Part shown: piece by piece, positions 1-7,756 of the stretch
Layout: every line of letters starts with the position of its first letter
Numbering within the stretch: position 1 is the first letter of the stretch
Assembly: GCF_006519715.1 (NCBI RefSeq)
Contig: NZ_VIDT01000009.1
Location: 1-32,613 of the forward strand
Reading direction: 5' to 3'
Length of the DNA stretch: 32,613 bases
Source of the DNA: Ideonella azotifigens
GTDB lineage: Bacteria > Pseudomonadota > Gammaproteobacteria > Burkholderiales > Burkholderiaceae_C
The notes under the pieces: model-generated
Database searches by the model: none
Told to the model about the DNA's origin: nothing
The model's input: only the letters and a program-made list of their open reading frames with translations
Program-made: the position numbers and the translations under genes

Positions 1-134
1 AACGAGCCGCGCTTTGCCGACCTGCCGCCCGCGCGCATCGTGCCAACGCTGGCCGACGAGGGCGTTTACATCGCCAGCGAGTCGACTTTCCAGCGCGTGC
101 TGCATGCGCAGGGGCAGACGCGCCACCGCGGCCG
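1..134 (+). repeat. Direct repeat of IS3 orfB segment (partner at 28781-28914)
   Basis: By eye 132 of 134 bases are identical to 28781-28914 in the same orientation, with mismatches at 66 and 87. The match stops at 134, where the right copy is truncated. The repeat is part of the transposase gene and could serve as homology for recombination that excises or duplicates the intervening 28.8 kb. Confidence 0.9.
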
Positions 135-853
135 TGCCAAGGCCCCCCGCAAGAGCCGTCCGCCGACCACGCACATCGCCACCGCCCCGCGACAACTTTG
201 GTGCTGGGACATGACGTTCCTGCCCACGGAAGTCGCCGGCCGCTGGTTCTTCCTGTACCTGATCCTGGACGTGTACAGCCGCAAGATCGTGGGCTTCGAG
301 GTGCACGAAGACGACCACTCGGACCATGCAGCGCACTGCGCTGGCCGAGGCCATCCACGCGATGCCGCGCGACGAAAGGCCTGTGCTGCATGGCGACAAC
401 GGCGCCACGCTCAAGGCCACCACGGTGCTGGCGATGCTGTGGTGGCTGGGGGTGAAGCCTTCGTACTCGCGGCCGCGCGTGAGCGACGACAACGCCTTCA
501 TCGAGAGCCTGTTCCGCACGGCAAAGTACCGGCCAGAGTTCCCCGCCGCGGGCTTCGCCGATCTTGGCGCGGCGCGCGAATGGGCGCGCGAGTTCGTGCA
601 TTGGTACAACCATGATCACAGGCACAGCGGCATCCGCTATGTCAGCCCGGCGCAGCGCCATGAGGGCCGCGACGTTGCGATCCTCGCGGCCCGGCACGAG
701 GTCTATCAGCAGGCTCGCGAGCGCAACCCGGCGCGGTGGTCAGGCAATACGCGCGACTGGTCGCACATCAAGGCTGTCACCCTCAACCCGGAACGCGACT
801 CGGTCGTCGTCGCGGCATCTCGCCGCGAACCCATTCAGCCGTTGGCTGCGTGA
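1..853 (+). pseudogene. IS3-family transposase orfB, 5' part outside window, frameshifted
   Basis: This is the distal part of an IS3-family DDE transposase. Reading starts in frame at base 1 and runs through the first catalytic Asp (WDMTFLP, near base 210). Near base 325 the frame changes, and the second Asp (HGDNGA) and the Glu (NAFIESLFRTAKYRPEF) lie in the next frame, ending at a TGA at 851-853. The reading frame is therefore broken between the first two catalytic residues. A likely cause is loss of 14 bp between two short GCAGCGCAC repeats. That is inferred from how relatives usually read here, and a 14-bp loss fits the direction of the shift. Bases 1-134 match 28781-28914 almost exactly, so a second copy lies at the other end of the window. 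The protein is probably inactive. Confidence 0.85.
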
Positions 854-855
854 CC

Positions 856-880
856 GAGGCGACAAGTAGCTTGACGCGCA
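856..880 (+). repeat. Right inverted repeat (IRR) of the left IS3-family copy
   Basis: The reverse complement of 856-878 matches 28029-28051 in 20 of 23 positions, with the only mismatches in one three-base block. It lies directly after the transposase stop codon, and the element can be read as ending in the CA dinucleotide usual for IS3 elements at 879-880. This marks the boundary between the IS and the cargo region to its right. Confidence 0.7.
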
Positions 881-1306
881 CCGGAAGGGCCGCGGTCGTC
901 ATTCCCGCCGGCTATGCTGACCTGGTCGTGTTGCGTAAGGGATGGCGGCCCGTCAGGGGCGAGACGCTGGGCCTTAGACAGCGGTTTGCCGCGCAGCGCA
1001 ACAGCCCGGCCCCGCGGTGCGGGGACACGCCCAGGCTCACAATGACCTGGCATCAACAGAAGCTCACCACTCACCACCGCCACCCGCAACAGGCGCTCTG
1101 GCTATGGCTGCCGTTGTCGGCGGCCCGTCGGAATAGACACCGTGGCAGCAATCAGAACCAGACCGCGGGACAAAGGTATGCGTCGGCCAAGTCAAATTGA
1201 ATTGACGTAGCGGGACAAGGATGCTTGTGTCCACGAACAAATGGACATCATCTCGGGTGGTGGCGGGTTTTCAAGATGTGATCGCCGGGTACTTACGATC
1301 ATCCTT
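881..1306. other. Non-coding stretch between IS3 end and possible hypothetical gene
   Basis: No convincing gene is visible on either strand. The open frames here have no recognisable motif and mostly continue or shadow the transposase. No operator, tRNA or clear hairpin with a T-run was seen. It may be decayed flanking DNA. Confidence 0.4.
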
Positions 1307-1690
1307 TTACTCATCGGATCGCGATGTGCGCCTCGAGAGCGCGTGGAGGTAATCGAACTTGTCAACCGGTGGCCAGTGCTGGGAAGAGGCTGTTCTTGGC
1401 ATGCATCTCATCTCGGCCCAGGACTCGACCTGCTCGCGGATCCTCTGCAATGCTGTCTCGGGACATCCCGCCAGCAGGCGCTCCGTCTCGGTCCGATGCC
1501 ACGCGGGAATCTCGAATCCATACGCACGCATCACCAGCAGCCGACGAATCGCGATGCGCCAGTGCCGACGCTTGAGCGCGCGCGAGAGCTGCAGGAGCAG
1601 GACTTTCCGAGTGTCCGGATGAACGCACTGTTCATGGCTGCGCGGACTCGCATGCCTTGACTCCCATTCGAATGGTGTCGTCAAGTTCAA
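1307..1690 (-). CDS. Possible hypothetical protein or fragment, unrecognised
   Basis: An open frame of 127 codons has a plausible protein-like composition, with an Arg-, Leu- and Trp-rich middle (for example RALKRRHWRIAIRRLLVMRA) and little of the Arg/Pro/Gly skew seen in shadow frames of this GC-rich DNA. I do not recognise the family. No good ribosome binding site was found for its start and it has no clear operon partner. It lies between an IS end and a gntR pseudogene, so it could be a fragment of an older gene or a chance frame. Confidence 0.28.
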   Translation of the reverse strand: MNLTTPFEWESRHASPRSHEQCVHPDTRKVLLLQLSRALKRRHWRIAIRRLLVMRAYGFEIPAWHRTETERLLAGCPETALQRIREQVESWAEMRCMPRTASSQHWPPVDKFDYLHALSRRTSRSDE

Positions 1691-1829
1691 TGCGAACCGC
1701 GTTGACGCGTTGGTAAGCGCGGCGGAACGATAGGCGCGATCTCGATCGACGATCTCTGTCGAACGCGAGATAAGCCTGCATTCTGCGCAGGAGACCGGCA
1801 GAGTCCAGCCGCGGCGCGGCCGCAGCGGG

Positions 1830-2541
1830 TCATCCGGCGCTGGCCGCCTGCATGGCGCGCAGGCTCTCGGTCACGTTCAGCTCCGTGGAGCGGATGTGAC
1901 CCTGGATCAGGCTGCACGCCGCATCGACGTTGCGTTGAAGGACGGCATCCACAATGCGTTGGTGCTCCGTACCCTTCGAGCGCTCGCCCGTGCGAAACCG
2001 TGCGGAGAAACGTCGATAGCGTTCGGCTTGGTCGAAGAGTCCTTCGACCATGTTCTTCAGCAATGGCGACGAGCACCCGGCATAGATGCCCAAGTGGAAG
2101 ACGCGGTGCCGGTCGGACTACTTGTCGTCGAGGACGAGCGGGCCTTCGGTGAGCTTCTTCTCGACGGAGGACAGCCCGTGAAACGAGGCGACGACGTCGC
2201 CCTCCCAGTCTTCGGAACCGTTCTGCAGAGCGTCGCGCAGGGTCTCGGTTTCGATCAGCAGGCGCACGCGCGTTAGGTCGGCGATCCCCTGGATGGAGAT
2301 CGGCGCGACGCGGAAACCACGGTTGTCGATGGAACGAACCAGACCCTGATGCACCAGCCGATTGAGTGCTTCCCGTAGCGGGCTGCTGCTCTGGCCGTAC
2401 TGGCGGCTGAGTTCCTCGACGCGCAGACGGTCCGTCCAGCTTGAAATCGCAGCGGACGATCACTCGGCGCAGCTCCTGATAGGCGCGCTCGCCCAGCGGA
2501 AGAGCGTCGACTTCCTTGGTAGGTGCGGTGAGCGTTTCCAT
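1830..2541 (-). pseudogene. GntR/FadR-type regulator, broken by one frameshift and one nonsense codon
   Basis: Read across frames, this is a FadR-subfamily regulator closely resembling the intact gene at 31598-32314: an N-terminal winged helix (VEELSRQYGQSSSPLREALN) and a C-terminal FCD ligand domain (GLFDQAERYRRFSARF). Near 2435 the frame changes after CDFKLDG, explained by one extra base. At 2118-2120 an in-frame TAG replaces the Trp codon of the paralogue (DDK-stop versus DDEW). The frame then continues correctly to the stop at 1830. A paired operator lies 28 bp upstream of the ATG, so the gene was probably autoregulated. Two independent lesions make it very likely non-functional, unless the lesions are sequencing errors. 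Confidence 0.85.
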
Positions 2542-2569
2542 ATACGCTCACTATGCCATAGAGCATGTA

Positions 2570-2599
2570 TTGCGCACAAGACTATCATTTGTGCACAAA
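2570..2599. promoter_or_regulatory. Paired GntR-type operator upstream of gntR pseudogene
   Basis: A perfect palindrome TTTGTGCACAAA lies at 2588-2599 and a near copy TTGCGCACAA at 2570-2579. Their centres are 19 bp apart, the same spacing as at other promoters in the window. The pair lies 28-58 bp upstream of the gntR start. Confidence 0.75.
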
Positions 2600-2637
2600 G
2601 ATATGCGCAGCGGCTTCGCGTGCCGGAGGACATCCGA

Positions 2638-2817
2638 TCAAGACGCCGCCAGGCGTCCCGCGGTTGTCCCGCCGCCGGGCTGGGCCGCCTCCGTCACCGG
2701 CCGCGAAGTCGAAGAGGCCGCCGCGACCACGCTGCCAACTTTGGGCTTCAACAGGAAGCAGGCCAGGGCCGGGATCAGGATCAGGATCAGCATGAACGCT
2801 GATATAGCCTCTTCCTG
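2638..2817 (-). pseudogene. C-terminal remnant of an RND/MMPL transporter
   Basis: A short frame reads ISAFMLILILIPALACFLLK followed by a polar tail and a stop at 2638-2640. It resembles the C-terminal end of the intact RND transporter at 22403-24838 (AFMFLWNMLGALILIPALSH), with a few residues missing between AFM and LILIPAL. A stop codon at 2818-2820 closes the frame upstream, so only about 59 codons remain. It lies just upstream of the gntR pseudogene on the same strand, suggesting an ancestral transporter-regulator order. Short length makes the assignment moderate. Confidence 0.5.
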
Positions 2818-3158
2818 TCAATCGGCAAAGGCATTTCCCCTGCGACACAGATGGGATTGAGGGACCTGTTGCCGGACGGGGAACGCGACGGAGCCGTTGG
2901 ATGCCACCCGTGGGGATGCGCGACGGTTGGTCATGCTGATATGCGCAGGTTGGGTACCGCAAGACAAGTGTTCGTCGCAGGCCTGCCTTCGGTCTAGGGG
3001 CTGAGGTCGCCGGGCCGCATTGCTGCGGTGGCGCTCAATAACGTTGCCGAGGATTGCCCTGATGGCCGTGGCTGCGCCGCGCTCCCGATCCGGCCGCTGG
3101 TTGGGATGGTTCGATGAGACCTCCCGTCTTGAGTTTCAAAGTCAAAAGCAGAGGGTGT
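2818..3158. other. Non-coding stretch between RND remnant and IS110 remnant
   Basis: No gene-like frame, operator or clear terminator was seen. It probably contains the join between the RND remnant and one end of the IS110 remnant. IS110 elements usually lack obvious inverted repeats, so the end cannot be placed. Confidence 0.35.
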
Positions 3159-3620
3159 TCAATGCGCGGGGCCGACCGGGGCTGCAACCGCACTCGCAGG
3201 CAAGCCCCGCCAACCCGAGGCTTGTACCTCGCAGCCAATGGCCCAGACGAAGCCTGCCAGTTCGCGTGCCACGGCGACCACGGCCTTGTTCTTCATCACC
3301 CGCCGTGCGGTAAGCCGCTTGAACTTGCTGGTCAGCCGCAGCTGGGCCTTCCAGGCGATGTCGGTCACCGTGGTGGGCAGCCCGTCCTGGCGCTTGGCGA
3401 TGACCGGGCTGACCCTGGCCTCGTGCTGGTAGTGCCAGGCCACCTCGACCAACATCCGCCGGGCCGCGCTGTTGCCGGCCTTGGTGATGCTGCCCTGGCG
3501 GCGCTTGGGCCTGAGCTGTGCTCGCCCGGCACCAGGCCAACATAGGCCATCAACTGCCGCGGCGAGGCAAAGCGGTGGAAGTCCTGCAACTCGGCGGGCG
3601 CGCGAACGACGGCGGGAAGG
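3159..3620 (-). pseudogene. IS110-family transposase, C-terminal remnant with frameshift
   Basis: The fragment carries the C-terminal part of an IS110-family transposase (Transposase_20 region): HRFASPRQLMAYVGLVPGE in one frame, then RRQGSITKAGNSAARRML and later ARRVMKNKAVVAVARELAGF in the next. The frame changes near 3510, directly after GEHSSG. The N-terminal DEDD catalytic domain is absent, so the element is dead. It lies between the RND remnant and the damaged MFS gene, marking another rearrangement point. Confidence 0.75.
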
Positions 3621-3761
3621 GGCTTGCATGTCTGTCTCCTCGAATAGTTATGGGCGAGCTCGACCAACGCAGGCTTCGACGAAGCCTCACGAAAGGAGCG
3701 TTCTGGCGTGACGCGACCCACTGCTCTGACGGCAGCGTGATCGCTCTCGGGGTACTGCGGG

Positions 3762-4954
3762 CTAGGCCGCCTTGCGGCGCCGCAAGTTCAGTTCGGCCAC
3801 GGGAGCCGACGCCGGCAGCCGGTTTACCGGATCGGTGGCGGCGACGGCCTGCATCGCAGCGAGGCGTCTCACCAGCAGCAAGGTGCAGGTGGCCGCGATC
3901 GCCACGCCCGGGATTGCCGAGGCGATCACCATGCTGGCCGATTGCCCGCCCGCAAGCAGCATGCCGCCGAGCGCCGGTCCGGCCACCGAACCGATGCGCC
4001 CGATGGCAATCGCGGTGCCGACGCCGGTGCCCCGGACATCGACCGGATACGGGCCCGGTGCCAACGCGTAGATCAGCGACTGCGCGCCCAGGACGCAGGT
4101 GCCGGCCAGGAAGCCGATGACGGCCAGGGCGGCGAATCCATCGACCGAGGCGAGCGCGGACAGCGAGGCCAGGATGCCGGCGAACACCAGCACGGATGAC
4201 CCGCTGCGGACGCCAGCGACCCATCAACACCCCCAGCACCGCGCAGCCGATGGCGCCGCCGACGTTGAACAGGATCATGACCGCGCCGGTCATCGGCTTG
4301 GTCAGGCCCTTGCCGATCAGCAGCGACGGCAACCAGTTCAGCAGGAAGTAGACGACGAGCAGCGTGAACAGGAAGCTGGCCCACAACAGCCAGGTCGAGG
4401 CCGCGCGGCCGGGCGCGAAGAGTGCGGACCCCAGCGTCGGCTTGGCGGGTGAACCCAGGCCCGTTCCCGCGGCGGGATGCAAACGTGCGAGCAGTTGGCG
4501 CGACTCGGGCAGGAATGCCATGAGCACCGGTGCCAACAGCAGCGGCGCGATGCCGCCGACGTAGAACACCAACCGCCAATCGCCAGTCGCGTTCAACAAG
4601 CCGATCGCGGCCGCCGTGGCGCCGCCCAGCGGCATGCCGCAGTACACCGTCGTGACCGCGGTGTTCTTCAGGCGAGCAGTTCGGTGTACCCCGGGGCGTG
4701 GGCGGTCAGCAGCGACGCGAGCGCAAAGGCGACCATCTAGCCAAGCAGGATGCGCTTGCGCCCCACGTGATCGGACAGCCACCCGCAGATCGCGGCACCG
4801 GGCAGCAGCCCGATGATGCTTGCGCTGAAGACGAATCCCATTGGGGCCACCGACAGGCCGAACTGCGCGCGCAGGCCAGGCCGCAGAGAAACCAGGTCAG
4901 ACGGGCGTGGCCGTCGAGAGGTTCACGCGAAGCGGCGCGAGCAGAGCTTGTCAT
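3762..4954 (-). pseudogene. MFS permease (aromatic acid/H+ symporter type), multiply broken
   Basis: Read over several frames this is a major facilitator permease. It has a start with a strong GGAGG site 15 bp after the dehydrogenase stop, the motif-A loop GWLSDHVGRKR, and helices such as LLWASFLFTLLVVYFLLNWL and ALFNVGGAIG-like segments. The end reads GPALGGMLLAGGQSASMVIA before the stop at 3762. Lesions seen: a frame change plus probable loss of the first helix near 4880, an in-frame TAG directly after ILLG near 4738, a frame change near 4680, and another near 4200. The resemblance to aromatic acid symporters (AAHS family, as in MhpT or BenK) is a family-level impression. The transporter of this operon has been lost. 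Confidence 0.8.
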
Positions 4955-4969
4955 GATGATGTCCTCCGC

Positions 4970-6079
4970 TCACGGGTTCACGACGAAGTTGCCGAAGCCA
5001 CCGTTGCGGTTCTCGATGCCCGAGATCGCTTCGTTGACCTTGGCCAGCGGGAACTTGACCTGCTCGAACACGGAGAGGTCCAGCAGGCCCGCGGCGGCCA
5101 TGTCGGCCATATCCTGGCCCTCTCCCGCGGAGAACCACAGGGAGCCGGCCAGCGAATGCTGGCAGTCCATCATCGTGTGGATGTCGACCGGTAGCGACCC
5201 GGCCGCGGCGCCGATGTCGATCGTCTGGCCGCCACGGCGCAGCGAACGCATGCCCTGCAGGAACGACTCGTGCGGCGCGCCCGGGCCGCTGGCGTCGATG
5301 AAGATGTCGATGCCTTGACCCTGCGTCACCTCGAGCGCCCATTCATCGATAGAGCGGCCATCTTCCAGCGAGAGCACTTCGATGCGCGACGGCGCGAGCG
5401 CCTTCACACGTTCGAGCAGCCCCTTGTTGCGGGCGGTGCCGAGGATGCGCGTCGCGCCCATCGCGAGGCCGAACAGCGCGCCGCCCAGGCCCAGCGTACC
5501 GCTGATGCCGTTGACCAGCAGGTTCTTGCCCGGCGCGACACCGGCCTTGCGCATGGCCGAGTACGCGGTGCCCAGGTAGCCGAAGCGCGAGGCCTGGTCG
5601 TAGGTGACCGAATCGGGCAGCGAGACCAGCGAATACTGCGGCGCCGTCATGTACTCGCCCAGGCCGCCGTACGGATAGGCCTGGAAGATGGGGAGCGACT
5701 TCTCGGAGAAGCCGAAATAGCCGTTGAACGTGTAGTGCGTGCAGTTGATGTGGTCGCCGTAGCGGCAGGCGCGGCAGCCGCCGCAGTAGCGACCCGGGTT
5801 CACGTAGACGCGGTCGCCGGCCTTCCAGGCGTGCACCTGCGAGCCGACGGCAGCGATCTCGCCTGCCGGGTCGAGGCCGAAGATCGCGGGCAATGGCGGC
5901 AAGGGACGCTCGGGAAACCACGTCGGCCAGTTGGAGAGGATGTTGGCCAGGTTGGGGACGATCCCGCAGGACCGAACACGAACCAGCACGTCCTGAGGGC
6001 CCGGCGTCGGAACGGGAATGTCTTCCAGTTCCATCGGGCAGCCCACCATGTGCATGCGCGCTACTTTCATCGTCTTCAT
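4970..6079 (-). CDS. Zinc-type medium-chain dehydrogenase 1 lacking catalytic-zinc ligands
   Basis: A 369-residue medium-chain dehydrogenase/reductase. The structural-zinc lobe is intact (Cys99, Cys102, Cys105, Cys113 in YCGGCRACRYGDHINC), as is the Rossmann glycine motif (GISGTLGLGG, 191-200). The catalytic zinc site is not: the usual GxCGTD segment reads GIVPNL (39-44) and the usual GHE reads GLD (68-70). The enzyme presumably oxidises an alcohol or reduces a carbonyl or double bond in the pathway, but the altered site makes classical alcohol dehydrogenase chemistry uncertain. The start at 6079 is preferred over 6121 because AGGAGA lies just upstream and the upstream extension overlaps a paired operator. 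The MFS gene follows after 15 bp. Paralogues lie at 16404 and 26688. Confidence 0.88.
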   Translation of the reverse strand: MKTMKVARMHMVGCPMELEDIPVPTPGPQDVLVRVRSCGIVPNLANILSNWPTWFPERPLPPLPAIFGLDPAGEIAAVGSQVHAWKAGDRVYVNPGRYCGGCRACRYGDHINCTHYTFNGYFGFSEKSLPIFQAYPYGGLGEYMTAPQYSLVSLPDSVTYDQASRFGYLGTAYSAMRKAGVAPGKNLLVNGISGTLGLGGALFGLAMGATRILGTARNKGLLERVKALAPSRIEVLSLEDGRSIDEWALEVTQGQGIDIFIDASGPGAPHESFLQGMRSLRRGGQTIDIGAAAGSLPVDIHTMMDCQHSLAGSLWFSAGEGQDMADMAAAGLLDLSVFEQVKFPLAKVNEAISGIENRNGGFGNFVVNP

Positions 6080-6112
6080 CAGCTGTCTCCTGAGGCGCCG
6101 TGTGATTCGGTC

Positions 6113-6143
6113 TATATGCACACTTTTATTTTATGTGCATAAA
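6113..6143. promoter_or_regulatory. Paired GntR-type operator upstream of dehydrogenase 1
   Basis: TATGCACA at 6115-6122 and TGTGCATA at 6134-6141 form a perfect inverted repeat. Each is also the core of a TTTRTGCAYAAA-like palindrome, with TGCA centres 19 bp apart. The pair lies 34 bp upstream of the dehydrogenase start in an AT-rich pocket, consistent with a separate, repressible promoter for dehydrogenase and permease. Confidence 0.8.
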
Positions 6144-6287
6144 GATTATTTCTTTGCGTGAATAGGCGCTTCGCGACGGTCTTCCCCCATCGGGGCTAAC
6201 CCGCAAGACAACGCCAGTAGAAGCGTCGCTCGGGCAGCGCTCCGCCAGCAGCCGCCCGGCCCGATAGGATCGGTGGCTTGTGAGCCT

Positions 6288-7718
6288 TCAGGCCGCGGTG
6301 TAGGCGGTCTTGACGGTGGTGAAGAACTCGGCGGCGTAGCGCCCTTGCTCGCGCGAGCCGTAGCTCGAGCCCTTGCGACCGCCGAATGGCACGTGATAGT
6401 CCACGCCGGCCGTCGGCACGTTGACCATCACCATCCCAACCTCCGCCTCGCGCTTGAATCGGGTCGCGTGGCGAAGTGACGTCGTGCAGATCCCGGCCGA
6501 CAGGCCGAACTCGGTGTCGTTGGCGACGCGAATGGCGCCGTCCACGTCGTCGACCGCGATGACGCACGCGACCGGCCCGAAGATCTCCTCGCGGGCGATG
6601 CGCATCTCCGGCGATGCGTCGACGAACAGCGCCGGCTCGAGGTAGAAGCCCGGCGCGTCCCGCTTCGGTTGCGCGCCGCCCACCACGAGCCGGGCGCCTT
6701 CGCTGCCACCGACGTCGATGTACTGCAGATCCTGCGCGAGCTGGTCGGCGTCGACGACGGGGCCGATGTCGGTGCCGGCCGCGCGCGCGTCACCCACCTT
6801 CAGGGCGCGCAGCCGCTCCGTGACGCCGTCGACGAACGCCGGCAGGATGCCCTTCTGCACGATCAGGCGGCTCGACGCCGTGCAGCGTTGGCCCGTCGAA
6901 AAAAAGGCGCCCTGGACGGCGCACTCGACCGCGGTCTTGAGGTCGGCGTCGTCGAGCACTACAAGCGGGTTCTTGCCGCCCATCTCGAGCTGCACCTTGG
7001 CAAACCGGGCTGAGGTCCCCGCGAGCACGCGTCGACCGGTGTCCACGGAGCCGGTGAACGTCAGCGCGTTGACGTGGCGATGGTCGATCAGCGTCTGCCC
7101 GACACGGCTTCCCGGCCCCATGACGAGGTTGAAGACGCCGGGCGGCAGCCCCGCGCGCGAGATGATCTCGGACAGCGCCCACGCCGAGCCGGGCACGAGG
7201 TCGGCAGGCTTGAACACCACGCAGTTCCCATAGGCCAATGCGGGCGCGATCTTCCAGGCCGGAATTGCGATGGGGAAATTCCAAGGCGTGATGATGCCGA
7301 CCACGCCGACCGGCTCTCGCGTGATGTCGACCTCGACGCCGGGCCGCACGGACGGCAGGTGCTCACCGCCACCACGCACGACCTCGCCGGCGAAGAACCG
7401 GAAGATCTGGCCGGCGCGCGCCACTTCGCCGATAGCCTCGGGCAAGGTCTTGCCTTCCTCGCGCGCCAGCAGGTCGCCGAGCTCGGCCTTCCTGGCGAGC
7501 AGCTCGCTGCCGATCCGGTCGAGCGCGTCGGCGCGGGCCTGCACCGACCCGCGCGCCCAGGCGGGAAATGCCGCATGCGCTGCGGCGATGGCGGCTTCCG
7601 TCTGGGCGACATCGGCATGCGCGTACTCGCCGACCAGGTCGCGCGTGTCGGAGGGGTTGATGTTGCGGCGCACGGCGGCGCCCTCGAGCCACTCGCCCGC
7701 GATGAAGTTGCGATTCAT
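6288..7718 (-). CDS. NAD(P)-dependent aldehyde dehydrogenase
   Basis: A 476-residue aldehyde dehydrogenase of normal family length. Catalytic residues are visible: Asn147 (TPWNFP), Lys170 (VFKPAD), Glu245 (QLEMGGKNP) and Cys279 (GQRCTASSR), with the coenzyme turn FTGSVDTG at 221-228. It oxidises an aldehyde to an acid with NAD+ or NADP+ in the cytoplasm. The N-terminal NINPSDTRD segment recalls alpha-ketoglutaric semialdehyde and related dehydrogenases, so a semialdehyde is a reasonable substrate guess, not a proof. The start at 7718 has GGAG nearby; longer in-frame extension into the hydroxylase gene is rejected. It is the last gene of the FAH-to-ALDH operon, 38 bp after the FAD hydroxylase. 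Confidence 0.93.
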   Translation of the reverse strand: MNRNFIAGEWLEGAAVRRNINPSDTRDLVGEYAHADVAQTEAAIAAAHAAFPAWARGSVQARADALDRIGSELLARKAELGDLLAREEGKTLPEAIGEVARAGQIFRFFAGEVVRGGGEHLPSVRPGVEVDITREPVGVVGIITPWNFPIAIPAWKIAPALAYGNCVVFKPADLVPGSAWALSEIISRAGLPPGVFNLVMGPGSRVGQTLIDHRHVNALTFTGSVDTGRRVLAGTSARFAKVQLEMGGKNPLVVLDDADLKTAVECAVQGAFFSTGQRCTASSRLIVQKGILPAFVDGVTERLRALKVGDARAAGTDIGPVVDADQLAQDLQYIDVGGSEGARLVVGGAQPKRDAPGFYLEPALFVDASPEMRIAREEIFGPVACVIAVDDVDGAIRVANDTEFGLSAGICTTSLRHATRFKREAEVGMVMVNVPTAGVDYHVPFGGRKGSSYGSREQGRYAAEFFTTVKTAYTAA

Positions 7719-7756
7719 GTCCACGTCTCCAGGATGTCCGGCGGCGCCGGCGCGAG

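Noticed and set aside
2761-2795. GATCAG-type tandem repeat or CRISPR-like array
   Set aside because: Only three short units, explained as Leu-Ile codons of a transmembrane helix in the RND remnant.
5270-6142. Plus-strand frame of 290 codons over dehydrogenase 1
   Set aside because: Mirror frame without motifs; the minus strand encodes an intact dehydrogenase with a good ribosome binding site.
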